Of a stretch of 32,926 bases of DNA, positions 8,007 through 17,367 are shown piece after piece. Position 1 is the first letter of the stretch. Each line of letters opens with the position of its first letter. Location: the NCBI RefSeq assembly GCF_000285535.1, contig NZ_HE610987.1:291340-324265 (forward strand). Reading direction: 5' to 3'. Under the pieces are notes generated by a model. That model was not told the DNA's origin. It did not search any database and was given only the letters and a program-made list of their open reading frames with translations. The DNA comes from Bacillus timonensis (lineage in GTDB: Bacteria; Bacillota; Bacilli; Bacillales; Bacillaceae_L). The position numbers and the translations under genes are program-made.

Positions 8007-8831
8007 TTAATATTTTCTTAGTAAACTGGGGGTTTTGTTAAACCACTCTAGGCTAATTATATGATGAAATTCAGAAAATATATTTTCAATCGCCTGCGTG
8101 TTATTTGCTAACACCCTTACGGTGAACCCTGGGATTGATAAAAATGACAGTCCCACTTTATATTCCTTTGTATTAGCATCGATAGCCTGATATAAACGGT
8201 CAAGAAGAGCATGATTGGCTTTTTCGTCAATCACAATCAAAGAACCCAAATGTGAATAGCCTTCCATCAGGCCTAGCTTCTCCATATTCTGCATCGCTGG
8301 ATTTAGTTTGATATGATCATAAACCACCAATTCATTTTCCATATAAATTTCATTGATTAGCTGTAGTATATCATAACTAAACCTTTCCCCGTCCGGAGAC
8401 CATCCTGGAGTAATAATATCCGAGTAAAGAAGTGTGGTCCCTTTCTCCATATGGATTACATTCTTTTGTTTATATCGAGCATCCTTATAACCAATGAGCG
8501 GATCGGGAATGTACTCTAGGTAACTTCCTTCTTTAAGGTTAATTTCTGTTTCCTGATAGGCATGTTTTTTGGGTGTCTTATATATTTTGGTGGCTGACTG
8601 TGTAGTTAAAGTCAGCTTCGCTTGTTTCTCTAACGAAATCTTAAGTTGATAGCGATCACCATCCAGATAGCCGCCGCCTGGATTTAAGATATAATAACAG
8701 GCTTGACCAGAATCATCATGATAGATGGGACGCATAACTTTAAACGCCCCTTGGAAGTAAACATTTTTTGCAACGGTCTTTCCATTCCTATCCTCTGCAT
8801 CTAAACGCAAAACTCCTGTCCAGTCCTGCAT
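8007..8831 (-). CDS. ureD: Urease accessory protein UreD
   Basis: A 274-residue accessory protein that binds apo-urease and, with UreF and UreG, forms the activation complex that loads two nickel ions into the UreC site. Family features seen are YYILNPGGGYLDGDRYQ near residue 46, then LTLTTQSATKIYKT, YLEYIPDPLIGYKDARY and LYSDIITPGWSPDGE. The length is normal. It starts at ATG three bases after the ureG stop codon, so translation is probably coupled; its own ribosome binding site is modest. It is the last of the seven core urease genes. Confidence 0.95.
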   Translation of the reverse strand: MQDWTGVLRLDAEDRNGKTVAKNVYFQGAFKVMRPIYHDDSGQACYYILNPGGGYLDGDRYQLKISLEKQAKLTLTTQSATKIYKTPKKHAYQETEINLKEGSYLEYIPDPLIGYKDARYKQKNVIHMEKGTTLLYSDIITPGWSPDGERFSYDILQLINEIYMENELVVYDHIKLNPAMQNMEKLGLMEGYSHLGSLIVIDEKANHALLDRLYQAIDANTKEYKVGLSFLSIPGFTVRVLANNTQAIENIFSEFHHIISLEWFNKTPSLLRKY

Positions 8832-8834
8832 TTT

Positions 8835-9446
8835 TTATTCCAACCCTTTTAAAAGTGCATTCTTCTTGATCCAATCTATTACCTGTTCAAGACCTTCGTT
8901 GGTTTTTAAATTTGTGAAAATAAATGGCTTGTCACCTCGAAACACTTTTGTATCAGATGCCATAACATCAAGATCTGCCCCGACTAAAGGAGCCAAATCC
9001 GTTTTATTGATAATAAATAGGTCAGACTTAATCATCCCTTGTCCACCTTTACGAGGGATTTTTTCACCCTGGGCCACATCAATAATATAGATTGAAAAAT
9101 CGACAAGTTCCGGGCTGAATGTAGCCGCCAGGTTGTCTCCACCACTTTCGACAAAAATGAGTTCCAGATCTGGATGTCTCTTCATCAATTCTTCAATCGC
9201 AGCAGAATTCATAGAAGTATCCTCCCGTATAGCCGTATGCGGACATCCGCCTGTCTCTACACCAATAATTCGATCCTCCGGAAGGACGCCGTTATTCATC
9301 AGGAATTTCGCATCTTCTTTTGTATAGATGTCGTTTGTAATAGCGGCCATACTGATTTCACCTTGCAAATGACGAGTTAATTTTTCAACCAATGCAGTTT
9401 TTCCTGCTCCAACTGGTCCCCCTACTCCAATTTTAATAGGTTCCAT
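8835..9446 (-). CDS. ureG: Urease accessory GTPase UreG
   Basis: A SIMIBI-class GTPase of 203 residues that supplies nickel and energy for urease maturation. The P-loop GPVGAGKT is at residues 10-17. The nickel-binding Cys-Pro-His motif is C68-P69-H70 in [34 protein letters not shown] follows, and the guanine-specificity motif is INKTDLAP. The length is normal for the family. It lies between ureF and ureD with short gaps on each side, in one transcript. Confidence 0.97.
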   Translation of the reverse strand: MEPIKIGVGGPVGAGKTALVEKLTRHLQGEISMAAITNDIYTKEDAKFLMNNGVLPEDRIIGVETGGCPHTAIREDTSMNSAAIEELMKRHPDLELIFVESGGDNLAATFSPELVDFSIYIIDVAQGEKIPRKGGQGMIKSDLFIINKTDLAPLVGADLDVMASDTKVFRGDKPFIFTNLKTNEGLEQVIDWIKKNALLKGLE

Positions 9447-9477
9447 AAAAACACTTCCTTTAATCTATTAATCAACA

Positions 9478-10164
9478 TTAAGATGCGAAAATTCTAACGT
9501 TCACACGTTCATGCTGCATTTGCGATAGTTCCAGACCTGGAGAGACAATGCCAAAGTCGGCTTCATCCATTTCCTCTACCTTTGCAACGGCATTTACTAA
9601 CACTTCTTGAAACTCCTGAATCGTTTTCTGACCCGCGGTTTGCCCCAAGGGTATAGCCCGAACCGCATTTTGAACAAGGCTTGAAACAGCCGAATATAAA
9701 TAATACATAATAGTGGTGAATGCTGGCACACCTAGGTGGTGTCCCACAATCGTAAATACAATCGATGGATGACCGTATGATTTGTTTTGTTTGATGCGCT
9801 CTCCGTACTCAGACAAAACTGGGATGTCGTAAAGGGATTTTACGAGGATTAGCATCCGTTCGCCTACCCTTTGGGTACCTTCTCTCGTTTCCCGTGGCAA
9901 GTTTTGCGCAACAAGCATCCGGTCTATCTTCCATATTTTATGGAAATCCCTTTTTTCTAGTGCTTCATATACGAGACGGCAGGCAAGACCATCAGAATAA
10001 ACGAGCTGCTCATTTACATACACATACAACCAGTTACAAAATGATTCTCGATTATGTACTTTGTCTGCTTGAATATATGTCTCAAGCCCATATGAATGGC
10101 TAAACGCCCCAGTCGGAAAATTAGAATCACATAACTGGAATAATGAGAGCATATTTTTATCCAT
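9478..10164 (-). CDS. ureF: Urease accessory protein UreF
   Basis: An all-helical accessory protein of 228 residues that bridges UreD-bound apo-urease and UreG. Typical features are [21 protein letters not shown] near the N-terminus, an [17 protein letters not shown] segment, and the C-terminal [20 protein letters not shown]. The start codon ATG (10164) lies inside the end of ureE with an 8-base overlap (ATGGATAA), so the two are translationally coupled. Confidence 0.95.
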   Translation of the reverse strand: MDKNMLSLFQLCDSNFPTGAFSHSYGLETYIQADKVHNRESFCNWLYVYVNEQLVYSDGLACRLVYEALEKRDFHKIWKIDRMLVAQNLPRETREGTQRVGERMLILVKSLYDIPVLSEYGERIKQNKSYGHPSIVFTIVGHHLGVPAFTTIMYYLYSAVSSLVQNAVRAIPLGQTAGQKTIQEFQEVLVNAVAKVEEMDEADFGIVSPGLELSQMQHERVNVRIFAS

Positions 10165-10612
10165 GGCTATGTCCGATATGGCGAAATGCCTTTTTCACTT
10201 TCCGCTTTTCACGTTGATAAGGAATCTGAAGTTCTTGCAATAATTCCTCTACAAGGTAATCATACTGGACAAGCATCTCTTCCCCTTCAAACTGGGCGGG
10301 AAGATGGCGATTCCCTAGCTGGTGAGCAATTGTCCCCATCTCCTTTAAATTACGGGGTTTTATCACAATCAAATCATCAGAAAGTACATCTATCATAATT
10401 AAATTCTTTTCATCCATATATAAAACATCACCAGCGACAAAGTCACGGGGCTCTTTTAATCGAATTCCAATTTCTTTGCCGTGGTCGGTCGTCACCCTCT
10501 GAATCCGTTTCATCAAATGATCACTTTCAAGGTATACCTTTTCGATATGACGTTTTTCAATCTCTTCTTTTTCCAAATTTTCAATATTCGTTACAATTCT
10601 TTCTACTAACAA
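10157..10612 (-). CDS. ureE: Urease nickel metallochaperone UreE
   Basis: A nickel chaperone of 151 residues that hands metal to the urease activation complex. Translation most likely begins at TTG (10612) behind GAGGTG. That start lies just after the ureC stop and gives the usual N-terminus [12 protein letters not shown] longer frame reaching back into ureC has no ribosome binding site. The peptide-binding N-domain and the metal-binding C-domain ([22 protein letters not shown]) are present. The C-terminus ends GHSHG, a short histidine tail rather than the long His-rich tail of some homologues. Confidence 0.93.
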   Translation of the reverse strand: MLVERIVTNIENLEKEEIEKRHIEKVYLESDHLMKRIQRVTTDHGKEIGIRLKEPRDFVAGDVLYMDEKNLIMIDVLSDDLIVIKPRNLKEMGTIAHQLGNRHLPAQFEGEEMLVQYDYLVEELLQELQIPYQREKRKVKKAFRHIGHSHG

Positions 10613-10622
10613 GATTTTCACC

Positions 10623-12335
10623 TCAGAATAGGAAATATCGTTGTCCCATTGGTACTTGGTCAACCGGCTCACATGTAATTAATTCACCGTTTACTTTTAC
10701 TTCATAGGTTTGCGGATCAACCGTTATTTCAGGAGTTTCGGAATTCAACTTCATGTCCTTCTTCGTCAGTTTTCGAATACCGCGAACAGGAAGAATCATT
10801 TTTTGCAAACCAAGCTTTTCATGTACTTTCTCGTCGAAAGCAGCTTGGGAGATGAACGTAATAGATGAGCTGGATAAAGCTTTTCCATATTGCGCATACA
10901 TTGGACGATAAATAACAGGCTGTGGTGTTGGGATAGACGCATTCGCATCGCCCATCAATCCCTCGACAACAAAACCATTTTTCAAAATCATTTCAGGTTT
11001 TACACCGAAGAAGGCTGGATTCCAAATTACAAGATCTGCAATTTTCCCCACCTCGATGGACCCTACATACTCAGAAATCCCATGGGTGATAGCAGGATTA
11101 ATCGTATACTTAGCTACATAACGCTTTGCACGATTATTATCAGAGAGCTCAGTATCGCCCTCTAAACTTCCTCTTTGCTTTTTCATTTTGTCAGCCACTT
11201 GCCATGTTCGTAAAATAACTTCGCCTATCCGCCCCATCGCCTGTGCATCCGAGCTAGTCATACTGAATACACCCATATCTTGGAGAATATCCTCGGCAGC
11301 AATGGTTTCACGTCTAATACGTGAATCGGCAAATGCGAGGTCCTCCGGAATTGATGGATTTAAGTGGTGGCAAACCATAAGCATGTCCAAATGCTCATCC
11401 ACTGTATTCACTGTATAAGGTAGGGTCGGATTTGTTGAGGATGGAAGAATGTTCATATAGCTTGCGGATTTTATTAGGTCCGGCGCATGCCCGCCTCCCG
11501 CTCCTTCTGTGTGGTACATATGAAGGACACGATCTTTAATCGCAGCCATCGTATTTTCCATAAACCCGCCTTCATTCAACGTATCGGCATGAAGAGCGAC
11601 CTGCACATCATATTTCTCAGCAACCCTTAATGCATAGTCTAGGGCTGATGGGGTTGCTCCCCAATCTTCATGTACTTTCAAACCTATTGCACCGGCACGT
11701 ACTTGCTCTGCCAAGGGCTCTTCGGCAGTCGCTTGTCCTTTTGATGTGAATCCAACGTTAATGGGCAATCCTTCAGCTGCTTGGAGCATTTTGTGCATAT
11801 GCCATATGCCAGGAGTGACCGTTGTCGCTTTTGATCCTGCAGCTGGACCAGTACCTCCCCCGATTAATGTTGTAAGTCCTGCAGCTAATGCTGTTCTAAT
11901 TTGTGTCGGATTTATAAAATGAACGTGGGTATCAATTCCACCGGCTGTTACAATCATTCCTTCACCAGCAATAATTTCCGTTCCAGCTCCGATCACAATG
12001 TCCACATTGTCCATAATCAATGGGTTACCAGCTTTTCCAATCCCAGCAATTTTCCCATCGCGAATTCCAATATCCGCTTTGTAAATGCCGGTATAGTCTA
12101 AAATGACAGCGTTGGTAATGACCAAATCCGCAATTCCATCACCTCGTGTTACAAGAGGGTGTTGCCCCATTCCGTCACGAATTACCTTCCCGCCACCGAA
12201 TACCACTTCTTCTCCGTAGGTGGTATGGTCCTTCTCAATCTGTATAAGCAGTTCAGTATCTGCTAAACGAATCGAATCTCCTGTAGTGGGTCCATACATT
12301 TGAGCATATTGCTTTCTATTCATTTTGAAACTCAT
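10623..12335 (-). CDS. ureC: Urease subunit alpha UreC
   Basis: The 570-residue catalytic subunit, which hydrolyses urea to ammonia and carbamate. Every known active-site residue is in place: H137 and H139 (THVHF), the carbamylated lysine K220 (GLKVHEDWG), H249 (ALHAD), H275 ([14 protein letters not shown]) and D363 (SSDAQAMGR) bind the two nickel ions. C322 and H323 (VCHHLNPS) lie on the mobile flap. Numbering equals that of Sporosarcina pasteurii urease. It overlaps ureB by four bases (ATGA). The enzyme should be functional. Confidence 0.98.
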   Translation of the reverse strand: MSFKMNRKQYAQMYGPTTGDSIRLADTELLIQIEKDHTTYGEEVVFGGGKVIRDGMGQHPLVTRGDGIADLVITNAVILDYTGIYKADIGIRDGKIAGIGKAGNPLIMDNVDIVIGAGTEIIAGEGMIVTAGGIDTHVHFINPTQIRTALAAGLTTLIGGGTGPAAGSKATTVTPGIWHMHKMLQAAEGLPINVGFTSKGQATAEEPLAEQVRAGAIGLKVHEDWGATPSALDYALRVAEKYDVQVALHADTLNEGGFMENTMAAIKDRVLHMYHTEGAGGGHAPDLIKSASYMNILPSSTNPTLPYTVNTVDEHLDMLMVCHHLNPSIPEDLAFADSRIRRETIAAEDILQDMGVFSMTSSDAQAMGRIGEVILRTWQVADKMKKQRGSLEGDTELSDNNRAKRYVAKYTINPAITHGISEYVGSIEVGKIADLVIWNPAFFGVKPEMILKNGFVVEGLMGDANASIPTPQPVIYRPMYAQYGKALSSSSITFISQAAFDEKVHEKLGLQKMILPVRGIRKLTKKDMKLNSETPEITVDPQTYEVKVNGELITCEPVDQVPMGQRYFLF

Positions 12336-12655
12336 TTGTTATCCCCCTTATCTAGTGAGCCGTCTACTTTATTATTAAATCCATAGACACGGCGTTCTCC
12401 GGCATAATCAATGAGCTCGATTTCTTTTTCATCCCCTGGTTCAAAACGCACAGCGGCACCCGCAGGGATGTTTAGTCGCTTTCCGTATGCTTTCTCGCGA
12501 TCAAATTGGAGTGCTTCATTTACTTCATAAAAGTGAAAATGGGAACCTACCTGAACAGGACGATCTCCAGTATTTGTCACTGTCACTTTGGATGCTTCCC
12601 TTCCGGCATTACAAACGATGTCTTCTTCTTTTAAAAATAATTGGCCTGGCTGCAT
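12332..12655 (-). CDS. ureB: Urease subunit beta UreB
   Basis: Structural subunit of 107 residues that forms the UreABC trimer-of-trimers. It shows the family core [19 protein letters not shown], the [16 protein letters not shown] segment and [14 protein letters not shown]. It lies 22 bases after ureA, and its stop overlaps the ureC start. Length and sequence are ordinary. Confidence 0.97.
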   Translation of the reverse strand: MQPGQLFLKEEDIVCNAGREASKVTVTNTGDRPVQVGSHFHFYEVNEALQFDREKAYGKRLNIPAGAAVRFEPGDEKEIELIDYAGERRVYGFNNKVDGSLDKGDNK

Positions 12656-12677
12656 GTAAATAGCCTCCTGTCACTTA

Positions 12678-12980
12678 TTATTTAATCGGACTATGAACTG
12701 TCACAAGCTTTGTTCCATCTGGAAACGTAGCTTCTACTTGAATATCATCCAGCATCTCCGGGATGCCTTCCATTACATCATCACTTGTCAGAATTGTAGC
12801 TCCATATTCCATCAACTCTGCAACCGTTTTTCCATCCCGTGCACCCTCTAATACTTCATGGGTCAGAAGTGCAACTGCTTCCGGATAATTCAATTTCAAA
12901 CCTCTTTCTCTCCGCCGCCTAGCAAGGTCGGCCGCAACAACAATCATGAGCTTGTCTATTTCACGCGGTGATAATTGCAT
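12678..12980 (-). CDS. ureA: Urease subunit gamma UreA
   Basis: The 100-residue gamma subunit and first gene of the operon. Family features are [41 protein letters not shown], the [20 protein letters not shown] segment and [17 protein letters not shown] at the end. The ribosome binding site AGGAGG lies seven to eight bases before the ATG. Transcription probably begins near 13055 under nitrogen control (see the site at 13063-13091). Confidence 0.97.
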   Translation of the reverse strand: MQLSPREIDKLMIVVAADLARRRRERGLKLNYPEAVALLTHEVLEGARDGKTVAELMEYGATILTSDDVMEGIPEMLDDIQVEATFPDGTKLVTVHSPIK

Positions 12981-13062
12981 GGTACATCCTCCTGTTTCAT
13001 AAAAACTTTATTTTGCAGTAAAGTAACGTAAACCTTTATGTATGTTCTCCAGTTTTTTCCTT

Positions 13063-13091
13063 ATTTAAACCAGTGTTTGGTTAGTTTACAA
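13063..13091 (-). promoter_or_regulatory. Candidate urease promoter with TnrA/GlnR-like box
   Basis: On the minus strand TTGTAA (13091-13086) and TTAAAT (13068-13063) form a modest sigma-A promoter with 17-bp spacing. The 17-bp sequence TGTTTGGTTAGTTTACA at 13074-13090 is a near-palindrome that matches the TnrA/GlnR consensus TGTnA-n7-TnACA with one mismatch. Its overlap with the -35 region would suit repression. Urease is under nitrogen control in B. subtilis. Confidence 0.4.
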
Positions 13092-13208
13092 AACCAACGA
13101 ACACCGTCTGATTTTTTAAAGATATGTCCCTCAAAAAACGAACAATTCTTTTTATTTAATCCTTACTAACAGGAAATACTACCGAGAAGGAAACGAAGAA
13201 AGTTAAGA

Positions 13209-13227
13209 ACTATTTCCGTGAAATAGT
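13209..13227. repeat. Short inverted repeat before the urea transporter
   Basis: ACTATTTC, three bases, then GAAATAGT: a perfect 8-bp dyad about 50 bases upstream of the transporter start codon. It could be an operator or a leader hairpin. No protein can be assigned. Confidence 0.5.
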
Positions 13228-13275
13228 GGCTTCGGTTTGAGGAGCGTATTCGATAAATTTTTTTTGGAAGGAAAG

Positions 13276-14226
13276 ATGTCCGTGCAAAACACCAATGATA
13301 AACCTTGGGAAGAAAGAAAAATATATTCCTTTCTGATGGCGGCTCTAAAAGGCATTTCTCAAGTTATGCTCATTGAAAATGCTCTTTCAGGAATCATCAT
13401 ACTAATAGCAATCACAATCTTTTCCTATACTCTTGGAATTATTGCCTTTTTATCAGCCATAGTTGCTACTATTATTGGGAGGATAGGAGGTGTGGAGGAA
13501 CAAACAATTAATCAGGGGCTGTTGGGTTATAACTCCGTGTTGACAGGAATAGCGCTGTCTCTATTTTTAACAGGACCTTTCGACTGGATAATTGCCCTCA
13601 TTGGAGCTGCAGTAACGGCAGTGTTTACAGCCGCTATGATTCATGTAATGAAGAATACGGGAATCCCCGTTCTTACTTTTCCTTTTATCATCTTAACATG
13701 GTTCACATTGCTTTCTTCCTACCGTTTAAAGGCGATTCACTTAACGTCAAAGTTGGTCCCTGAGGATATTGCCTATTGGGGATTGGATACGTCTGGAAGA
13801 ATAAACTGGTCAGAAGCGGCATTTAACGGAATTGGACAGATTTTCTTCATTCACAGCACATTATCAGGTATTCTGCTTTTTGTGGCGGTATTTTTGGCTG
13901 GATGGAAGCTTGGTCTTTATGCTGTAGTAGGAAACGTACTGGCTTTGTTGACATCGCTTTTATTTGGGGGAGAACATAATCCGATTTATATGGGGCTTTA
14001 TGGGTACAATGCTATACTAACGATTATAGCTGTGTCTGCCGTATTTAAGACGGAGCAAAACCGTTTAGCGTTCTTCTCCGGCATTGTGGCTACTTGTGTT
14101 ACTGTTCCATTAATCGCTAGTATAACGACTTGGCTTCAGCCATTTGGACTTCCGGCCTTGACAATGCCATTTGTTCTTAGCACATGGCTTTTCCTGGGTG
14201 CCAGAAAGGTCATGCCAAACCTATAA
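13276..14226 (+). CDS. yut: Urea transporter (UT/Yut family)
   Basis: A membrane channel of 316 residues that lets urea into the cell. It has the two-fold repeated UT fold: each half has a pore signature with a glycine-rich GLLGYNSVLTGIAL (first half) or GLYGYNAILTIIAV (second half) segment and a later LTFPF or LTMPF motif. About ten hydrophobic helices are visible. The ATG at 13276 is behind GGAAGGAA. An in-frame TTG at 13237 has no ribosome binding site upstream. It is transcribed divergently from the urease operon, with about 295 bases of shared control region, which fits joint induction. Confidence 0.93.
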   Translation: MSVQNTNDKPWEERKIYSFLMAALKGISQVMLIENALSGIIILIAITIFSYTLGIIAFLSAIVATIIGRIGGVEEQTINQGLLGYNSVLTGIALSLFLTGPFDWIIALIGAAVTAVFTAAMIHVMKNTGIPVLTFPFIILTWFTLLSSYRLKAIHLTSKLVPEDIAYWGLDTSGRINWSEAAFNGIGQIFFIHSTLSGILLFVAVFLAGWKLGLYAVVGNVLALLTSLLFGGEHNPIYMGLYGYNAILTIIAVSAVFKTEQNRLAFFSGIVATCVTVPLIASITTWLQPFGLPALTMPFVLSTWLFLGARKVMPNL

Positions 14227-14353
14227 TCCAAGAACTTCACATTTTTAGATGCAGATTATTTTTAAATTCCTCTATCTCTACATAAATAGTAGGCATACAC
14301 CATCTAGTATAGGGAAAACTTGAAAGAAAATTACTACTTAGGAGGACTTCGTT

Positions 14354-14581
14354 ATGTTCGAAAATTTGGAAGTAAGACCCATGTTTGAAGACCAAGTTCA
14401 TGAACGTCATCAATTCACCATAACTGTTGATGGAACAGACTATCAAGGACTTTTTCACGAAGGAGAGATTCATTGGTTTAATCCTCATCCTAAACATACT
14501 TTCGAGGAAAGCCATGTTGAAGCGTTAGAATCCCAAGTCCATGAGAAGATTTCGCAACACTTGGAGGAACAACAACAATGA
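14354..14581 (+). CDS. Small YheE-like (DUF5342) protein
   Basis: A cytoplasmic protein of 75 residues behind a strong TAGGAGGA. The pattern of a short beta-rich start, then FTITVDGTDYQGLFHEGEIHWFNPHP and an acidic helix with VHEKISQHLEEQ, recalls YheE of B. subtilis (DUF5342). That family has a similar length and a YxGxxHxxGxIxW core. The function is unknown. Family placement is from memory and moderate. It is a single gene that runs into the repeat array at 14628. Confidence 0.65.
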   Translation: MFENLEVRPMFEDQVHERHQFTITVDGTDYQGLFHEGEIHWFNPHPKHTFEESHVEALESQVHEKISQHLEEQQQ

Positions 14582-14627
14582 AAGAGCTGGTTTAATTTGT
14601 AAAGTTTGTTGGTTTTTTGGTCGGTAT

Positions 14628-14791
14628 GTCGTTCATACCTTGATGAAGGACTTTTACACTTGGATTCTTCGTCGGAATGTCCTTCATAACCCCGATGAAG
14701 GACTTTTACACTTAGATTCTTCCTCGGAATGTCCTTCATTACCCCGATGTAGGACGCTACCGAACAAATTCATAGACTGAATGTCCTTCAT
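14628..14791. repeat. Second array of 52-bp hairpin repeats
   Basis: Three full 45-base hairpin modules lie at 14643-14687, 14695-14739 and 14747-14791, each separated by a 7-base spacer, and the right half of a fourth lies at 14628-14636. The arms are ATGAAGGAC and GTCCTTCAT with a 27-base loop that keeps TTAC and TTCGTC or TCCTC. The left arm of the last unit has one change. Period, module length, spacer and core motifs equal those of the array at 4-159, but the arm sequences differ in a matched way. Confidence 0.9.
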
Positions 14792-14813
14792 CAACATTTT
14801 TCATATAACAAAA

Positions 14814-14836
14814 CCGGGCAAACGCCCGGCCTTTTT
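14814..14836 (-). terminator. Terminator of the lysine ABC operon, bidirectional
   Basis: CCGGGC (14814-14819) pairs with GCCCGG (14824-14829) around AAAC. The minus-strand tail is TTTTG and the plus-strand tail CCTTTTT. It lies 22 bases after the ATPase stop codon and could also stop transcripts from the YheE-like gene. Confidence 0.8.
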
Positions 14837-14857
14837 CTATAAACAACGACTTTATCT

Positions 14858-15598
14858 TTATGAATGGACTAATGTACGTTTTAGGAACTCCCTTGTACGT
14901 TCTTGTGTAGGATGATTGAAAATGTGCTCTGGACTTCCTTCTTCTGCAATAACTCCCTTGTCCATAAATACGACTCGGTCAGATACATCTTTTGCAAATT
15001 CCATTTCGTGCGTTACGATTAGCATCGTCAGTCCGGATTCAGCGAGTTCCTTCATGACTTTTAGAACTTCGCCTACCATTTCTGGATCAAGAGCTGATGT
15101 AGGTTCATCAAATAACATAACGTCCGGTTCCATGGAAAGTGCTCTTGCGATTGCAACACGTTGCTTTTGCCCACCGGATAATTGCTTTGGCTTGGCATTA
15201 ATGTATTTATCCATACCAACAACCTTCAAGTATTTCATCGCTATTTTTTCGGCTTCTTCTTTGGAGCGTTTCAATACTTTTATTTGCCCTACCACACAAT
15301 TGCTAAGAACATTATGATTGTTAAATAAGTTAAATTGTTGGAAAACCATCCCTAAATGTCTGCGGTAAGTAGTGACATCATGCTTATTATCCAATATATT
15401 TTCACCTTGATAGATAATTTGCCCACCACTTGGTTTTTCTAAAAGATTAATACAACGAAGAAGAGTTGATTTACCAGATCCTGAGGAACCGATGATGGAG
15501 ACTACCTCTCCCTTGTTCACCGAAAAATTAATATCTTTTAATACTTCATGAGTTCCAAAGGATTTGTTTACATGTTGAATATCAATAATCTTTTCCAT
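14858..15598 (-). CDS. Amino acid (lysine) ABC transporter ATPase
   Basis: The ATP-binding subunit of a polar amino acid importer, 246 residues, of the GlnQ/ArtM type. The Walker A motif is GSSGSGKST at about 37-45, the Q-loop lies in MVFQQFNLF, the signature is [15 protein letters not shown], and Walker B is [14 protein letters not shown], followed by the switch histidine in VTHEM. It is the last gene of the operon binding protein, permease, ATPase, 45 bases after the permease. The riboswitch at the front of the operon makes lysine the probable substrate; from the protein alone arginine, histidine or glutamine would be equally possible. Confidence 0.95.
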   Translation of the reverse strand: MEKIIDIQHVNKSFGTHEVLKDINFSVNKGEVVSIIGSSGSGKSTLLRCINLLEKPSGGQIIYQGENILDNKHDVTTYRRHLGMVFQQFNLFNNHNVLSNCVVGQIKVLKRSKEEAEKIAMKYLKVVGMDKYINAKPKQLSGGQKQRVAIARALSMEPDVMLFDEPTSALDPEMVGEVLKVMKELAESGLTMLIVTHEMEFAKDVSDRVVFMDKGVIAEEGSPEHIFNHPTQERTREFLKRTLVHS

Positions 15599-15643
15599 AT
15601 TCTCTCCTCCTTCTCCCTATTGTTGTTGATTTACCTGTATTGG

Positions 15644-16363
15644 TCAATCATTTCCGATCATCGTATAGTTATCAGAGCCATCTAATTTTTTTTCAAAGTA
15701 TAGTAGAATTCTAGTTACAATAAAGGTCATCACAAAATAGATCATACATGCTACGAAAAATGATTCAAAATATCTAAAATTATTGCCGGAAATCGATTTT
15801 GTCACAAAATATAATTCAGTAACAGAAATCACATTTAGAACGGATGTATCTTTAATATTAATTACAAATTGATTCCCTGTCGCAGGCAGAATATTTCGTA
15901 TAACCTGTGGTAAGACAACATTCCACATCGTTTGAAAATGATTCATTCCGATTGCTTGTGCTGCTTCAAACTGCCCCTTATCAATTGATACAATTCCACC
16001 CCGAACATACTCAGCCATATAAGCGCCTGTATTGATGGATACAACAATAATTGCTGCAACAAACACGTTCATATCTATCCCAAATGCTAACGCAGAACCA
16101 TAATAAATAACCATCGCTTGTACAATCATCGGCGTTCCACGGAAGAATTCAATATAGATGGAGAGGATAACATTAATCACTTTTAATAAAACTTTGTTCA
16201 TTCCACGTTCTGGCATTGGAATTGTACGGATAACACCTGCTAACAAACCAATTACTGCCCCAAAGATTGTCCCAATAAGAGCAATCAAAAGTGTTACACC
16301 CGCACCACGAAGGAACATTGGCCAGTTTTCTGTGATTATTCGTATGACCCACTCAAAACTCAT
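15644..16363 (-). CDS. Amino acid (lysine) ABC transporter permease
   Basis: A permease of 239 residues with about five membrane helices of the HisMQ/GlnP type. The conserved EAA loop that docks with the ATPase reads GQFEAAQAIGMNHFQTMWNVVLPQ. The segment FFRGTPMIVQ is also typical of the family. Only one permease gene is present, so the channel is probably a homodimer. The ATG is behind AAAGGAGG. It follows the binding-protein gene after a stem at 16386-16419. Confidence 0.95.
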   Translation of the reverse strand: MSFEWVIRIITENWPMFLRGAGVTLLIALIGTIFGAVIGLLAGVIRTIPMPERGMNKVLLKVINVILSIYIEFFRGTPMIVQAMVIYYGSALAFGIDMNVFVAAIIVVSINTGAYMAEYVRGGIVSIDKGQFEAAQAIGMNHFQTMWNVVLPQVIRNILPATGNQFVINIKDTSVLNVISVTELYFVTKSISGNNFRYFESFFVACMIYFVMTFIVTRILLYFEKKLDGSDNYTMIGND

Positions 16364-16385
16364 CGTTTTTCCTCCTTTACTTTAT

Positions 16386-16419
16386 AAAACCGACTGTATA
16401 TTGAAATACAGCCGGTTTT
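16386..16419 (-). terminator. Intercistronic hairpin between binding protein and permease
   Basis: Fourteen-base arms (16386-16399 and 16406-16419) with a 6-base loop lie 11 bases after the binding-protein stop codon. On the minus strand all pairs hold with one G-U. The tail TATAAAG is not U-rich, so it probably acts as a partial stop or an RNA-stabilising stem that keeps binding-protein levels above those of the permease. Confidence 0.6.
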
Positions 16420-16429
16420 TGGGGATTTT

Positions 16430-17266
16430 TTACTCTGCTGCTGGTTGATTTTTAATCGCTGAATCCATTATGCTTGTACGCTCATCTTCTGAGATACCTG
16501 CTAAAATTTCATTAATATTATCTGTTACTTCACTGCCCTTTTGAAGTCCGACAGCGATTGCTGTGTCATCTTCTGATGTTTTAAATCCATCTTCAAACTC
16601 AACCATGACAAAGTTCCCATTTGCAGATGAAGCACTAATTCCTTCAGGACGCTCTGAAACGTATCCATCTATCATTCCTGATTGAAGAGCAACTCTCATC
16701 GCTGGGAAGTTGTCCATCGCTGTTTTCTTTTCTACACCTTCAATTTGATCAATCACTGAATAGTGGAACGTATTTAATTGAGCTGTAACTTTTGCTCCCT
16801 TAAAATCTTGAATGGAAGTAGCATTTTCATACTTGCTACCTTTCTTCACCACCATCACTAAATTTGATGTATAGTAATTATCCGAAAAATCGATTGCTTC
16901 TTTACGTTCTGCAGTCGGCGACATGCCAGCTACGATTGCGTCAATTTTCCCTGACGTTAAAGCTGGTACAAGACCATCCCACTCTGTTTTGACAATCACT
17001 AATTCTTTGCCTAGTCCTTCAGCTACTTTTTTCGCGATTTCTACATCATATCCGCCGGCATATTCTTTAGAGCCTTCAATTTTAACCGCACCGTTAGAAT
17101 CATCGTTTTGAGTCCAGTTAAACGGAGCATATCCAGCTTCAAGTCCTACCTTAAATGTATTGTCTTCTGACGTTCCTGAATCCGAACTGTCGCTTGTTCC
17201 ACAACCTGCTAATAAAAGAATGGCTGAAATCAATAAAACTATGAATAAAGATAACTTGTTTCTCAT
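16430..17266 (-). CDS. Amino acid (lysine) ABC transporter binding lipoprotein
   Basis: A lipid-anchored solute-binding protein of 278 residues, family 3 (polar amino acids). The signal peptide ends in LLLAGC with the lipidated cysteine at 22, followed by a Ser/Asp-rich linker. The mature domain shows VGLEAGYAPFNWTQ, GYDVEIAKKVAEGLGKEL, WDGLVPALTSGKIDAIVAGMSPTAERKEAIDFS and KVTAQLNTFHYSVID. The ATG at 17266 is preceded by GGAGG. A longer frame upstream lies in the riboswitch leader and is not translated sense. It is the first gene of a lysine-riboswitch operon. Confidence 0.95.
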   Translation of the reverse strand: MRNKLSLFIVLLISAILLLAGCGTSDSSDSGTSEDNTFKVGLEAGYAPFNWTQNDDSNGAVKIEGSKEYAGGYDVEIAKKVAEGLGKELVIVKTEWDGLVPALTSGKIDAIVAGMSPTAERKEAIDFSDNYYTSNLVMVVKKGSKYENATSIQDFKGAKVTAQLNTFHYSVIDQIEGVEKKTAMDNFPAMRVALQSGMIDGYVSERPEGISASSANGNFVMVEFEDGFKTSEDDTAIAVGLQKGSEVTDNINEILAGISEDERTSIMDSAIKNQPAAE

Positions 17267-17299
17267 GGTGAATTTCCTCCGTTTTTTGATAAATTTCGA

Positions 17300-17332
17300 C
17301 AAAAAAGCGACCTGAGATGTACTCAGGTCGCT
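17300..17332 (-). terminator. Riboswitch expression-platform terminator
   Basis: AGCGACCTGAG and CTCAGGTCGCT form a perfect 11-bp stem (17306-17316 with 17322-17332) with a 5-base loop, followed on the minus strand by TTTTTT. It lies between the lysine aptamer and the binding-protein gene and would end transcription when lysine is bound. Confidence 0.9.
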
Positions 17333-17367
17333 GAAAATTTGCCCTAAAGTCCTCTCTTTTATCCCAA

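Noticed and set aside
8866-9380. Several plus-strand frames opposite ureG and other urease genes
   Set aside because: They are mirror frames of strongly conserved coding sequence with no ribosome binding sites.
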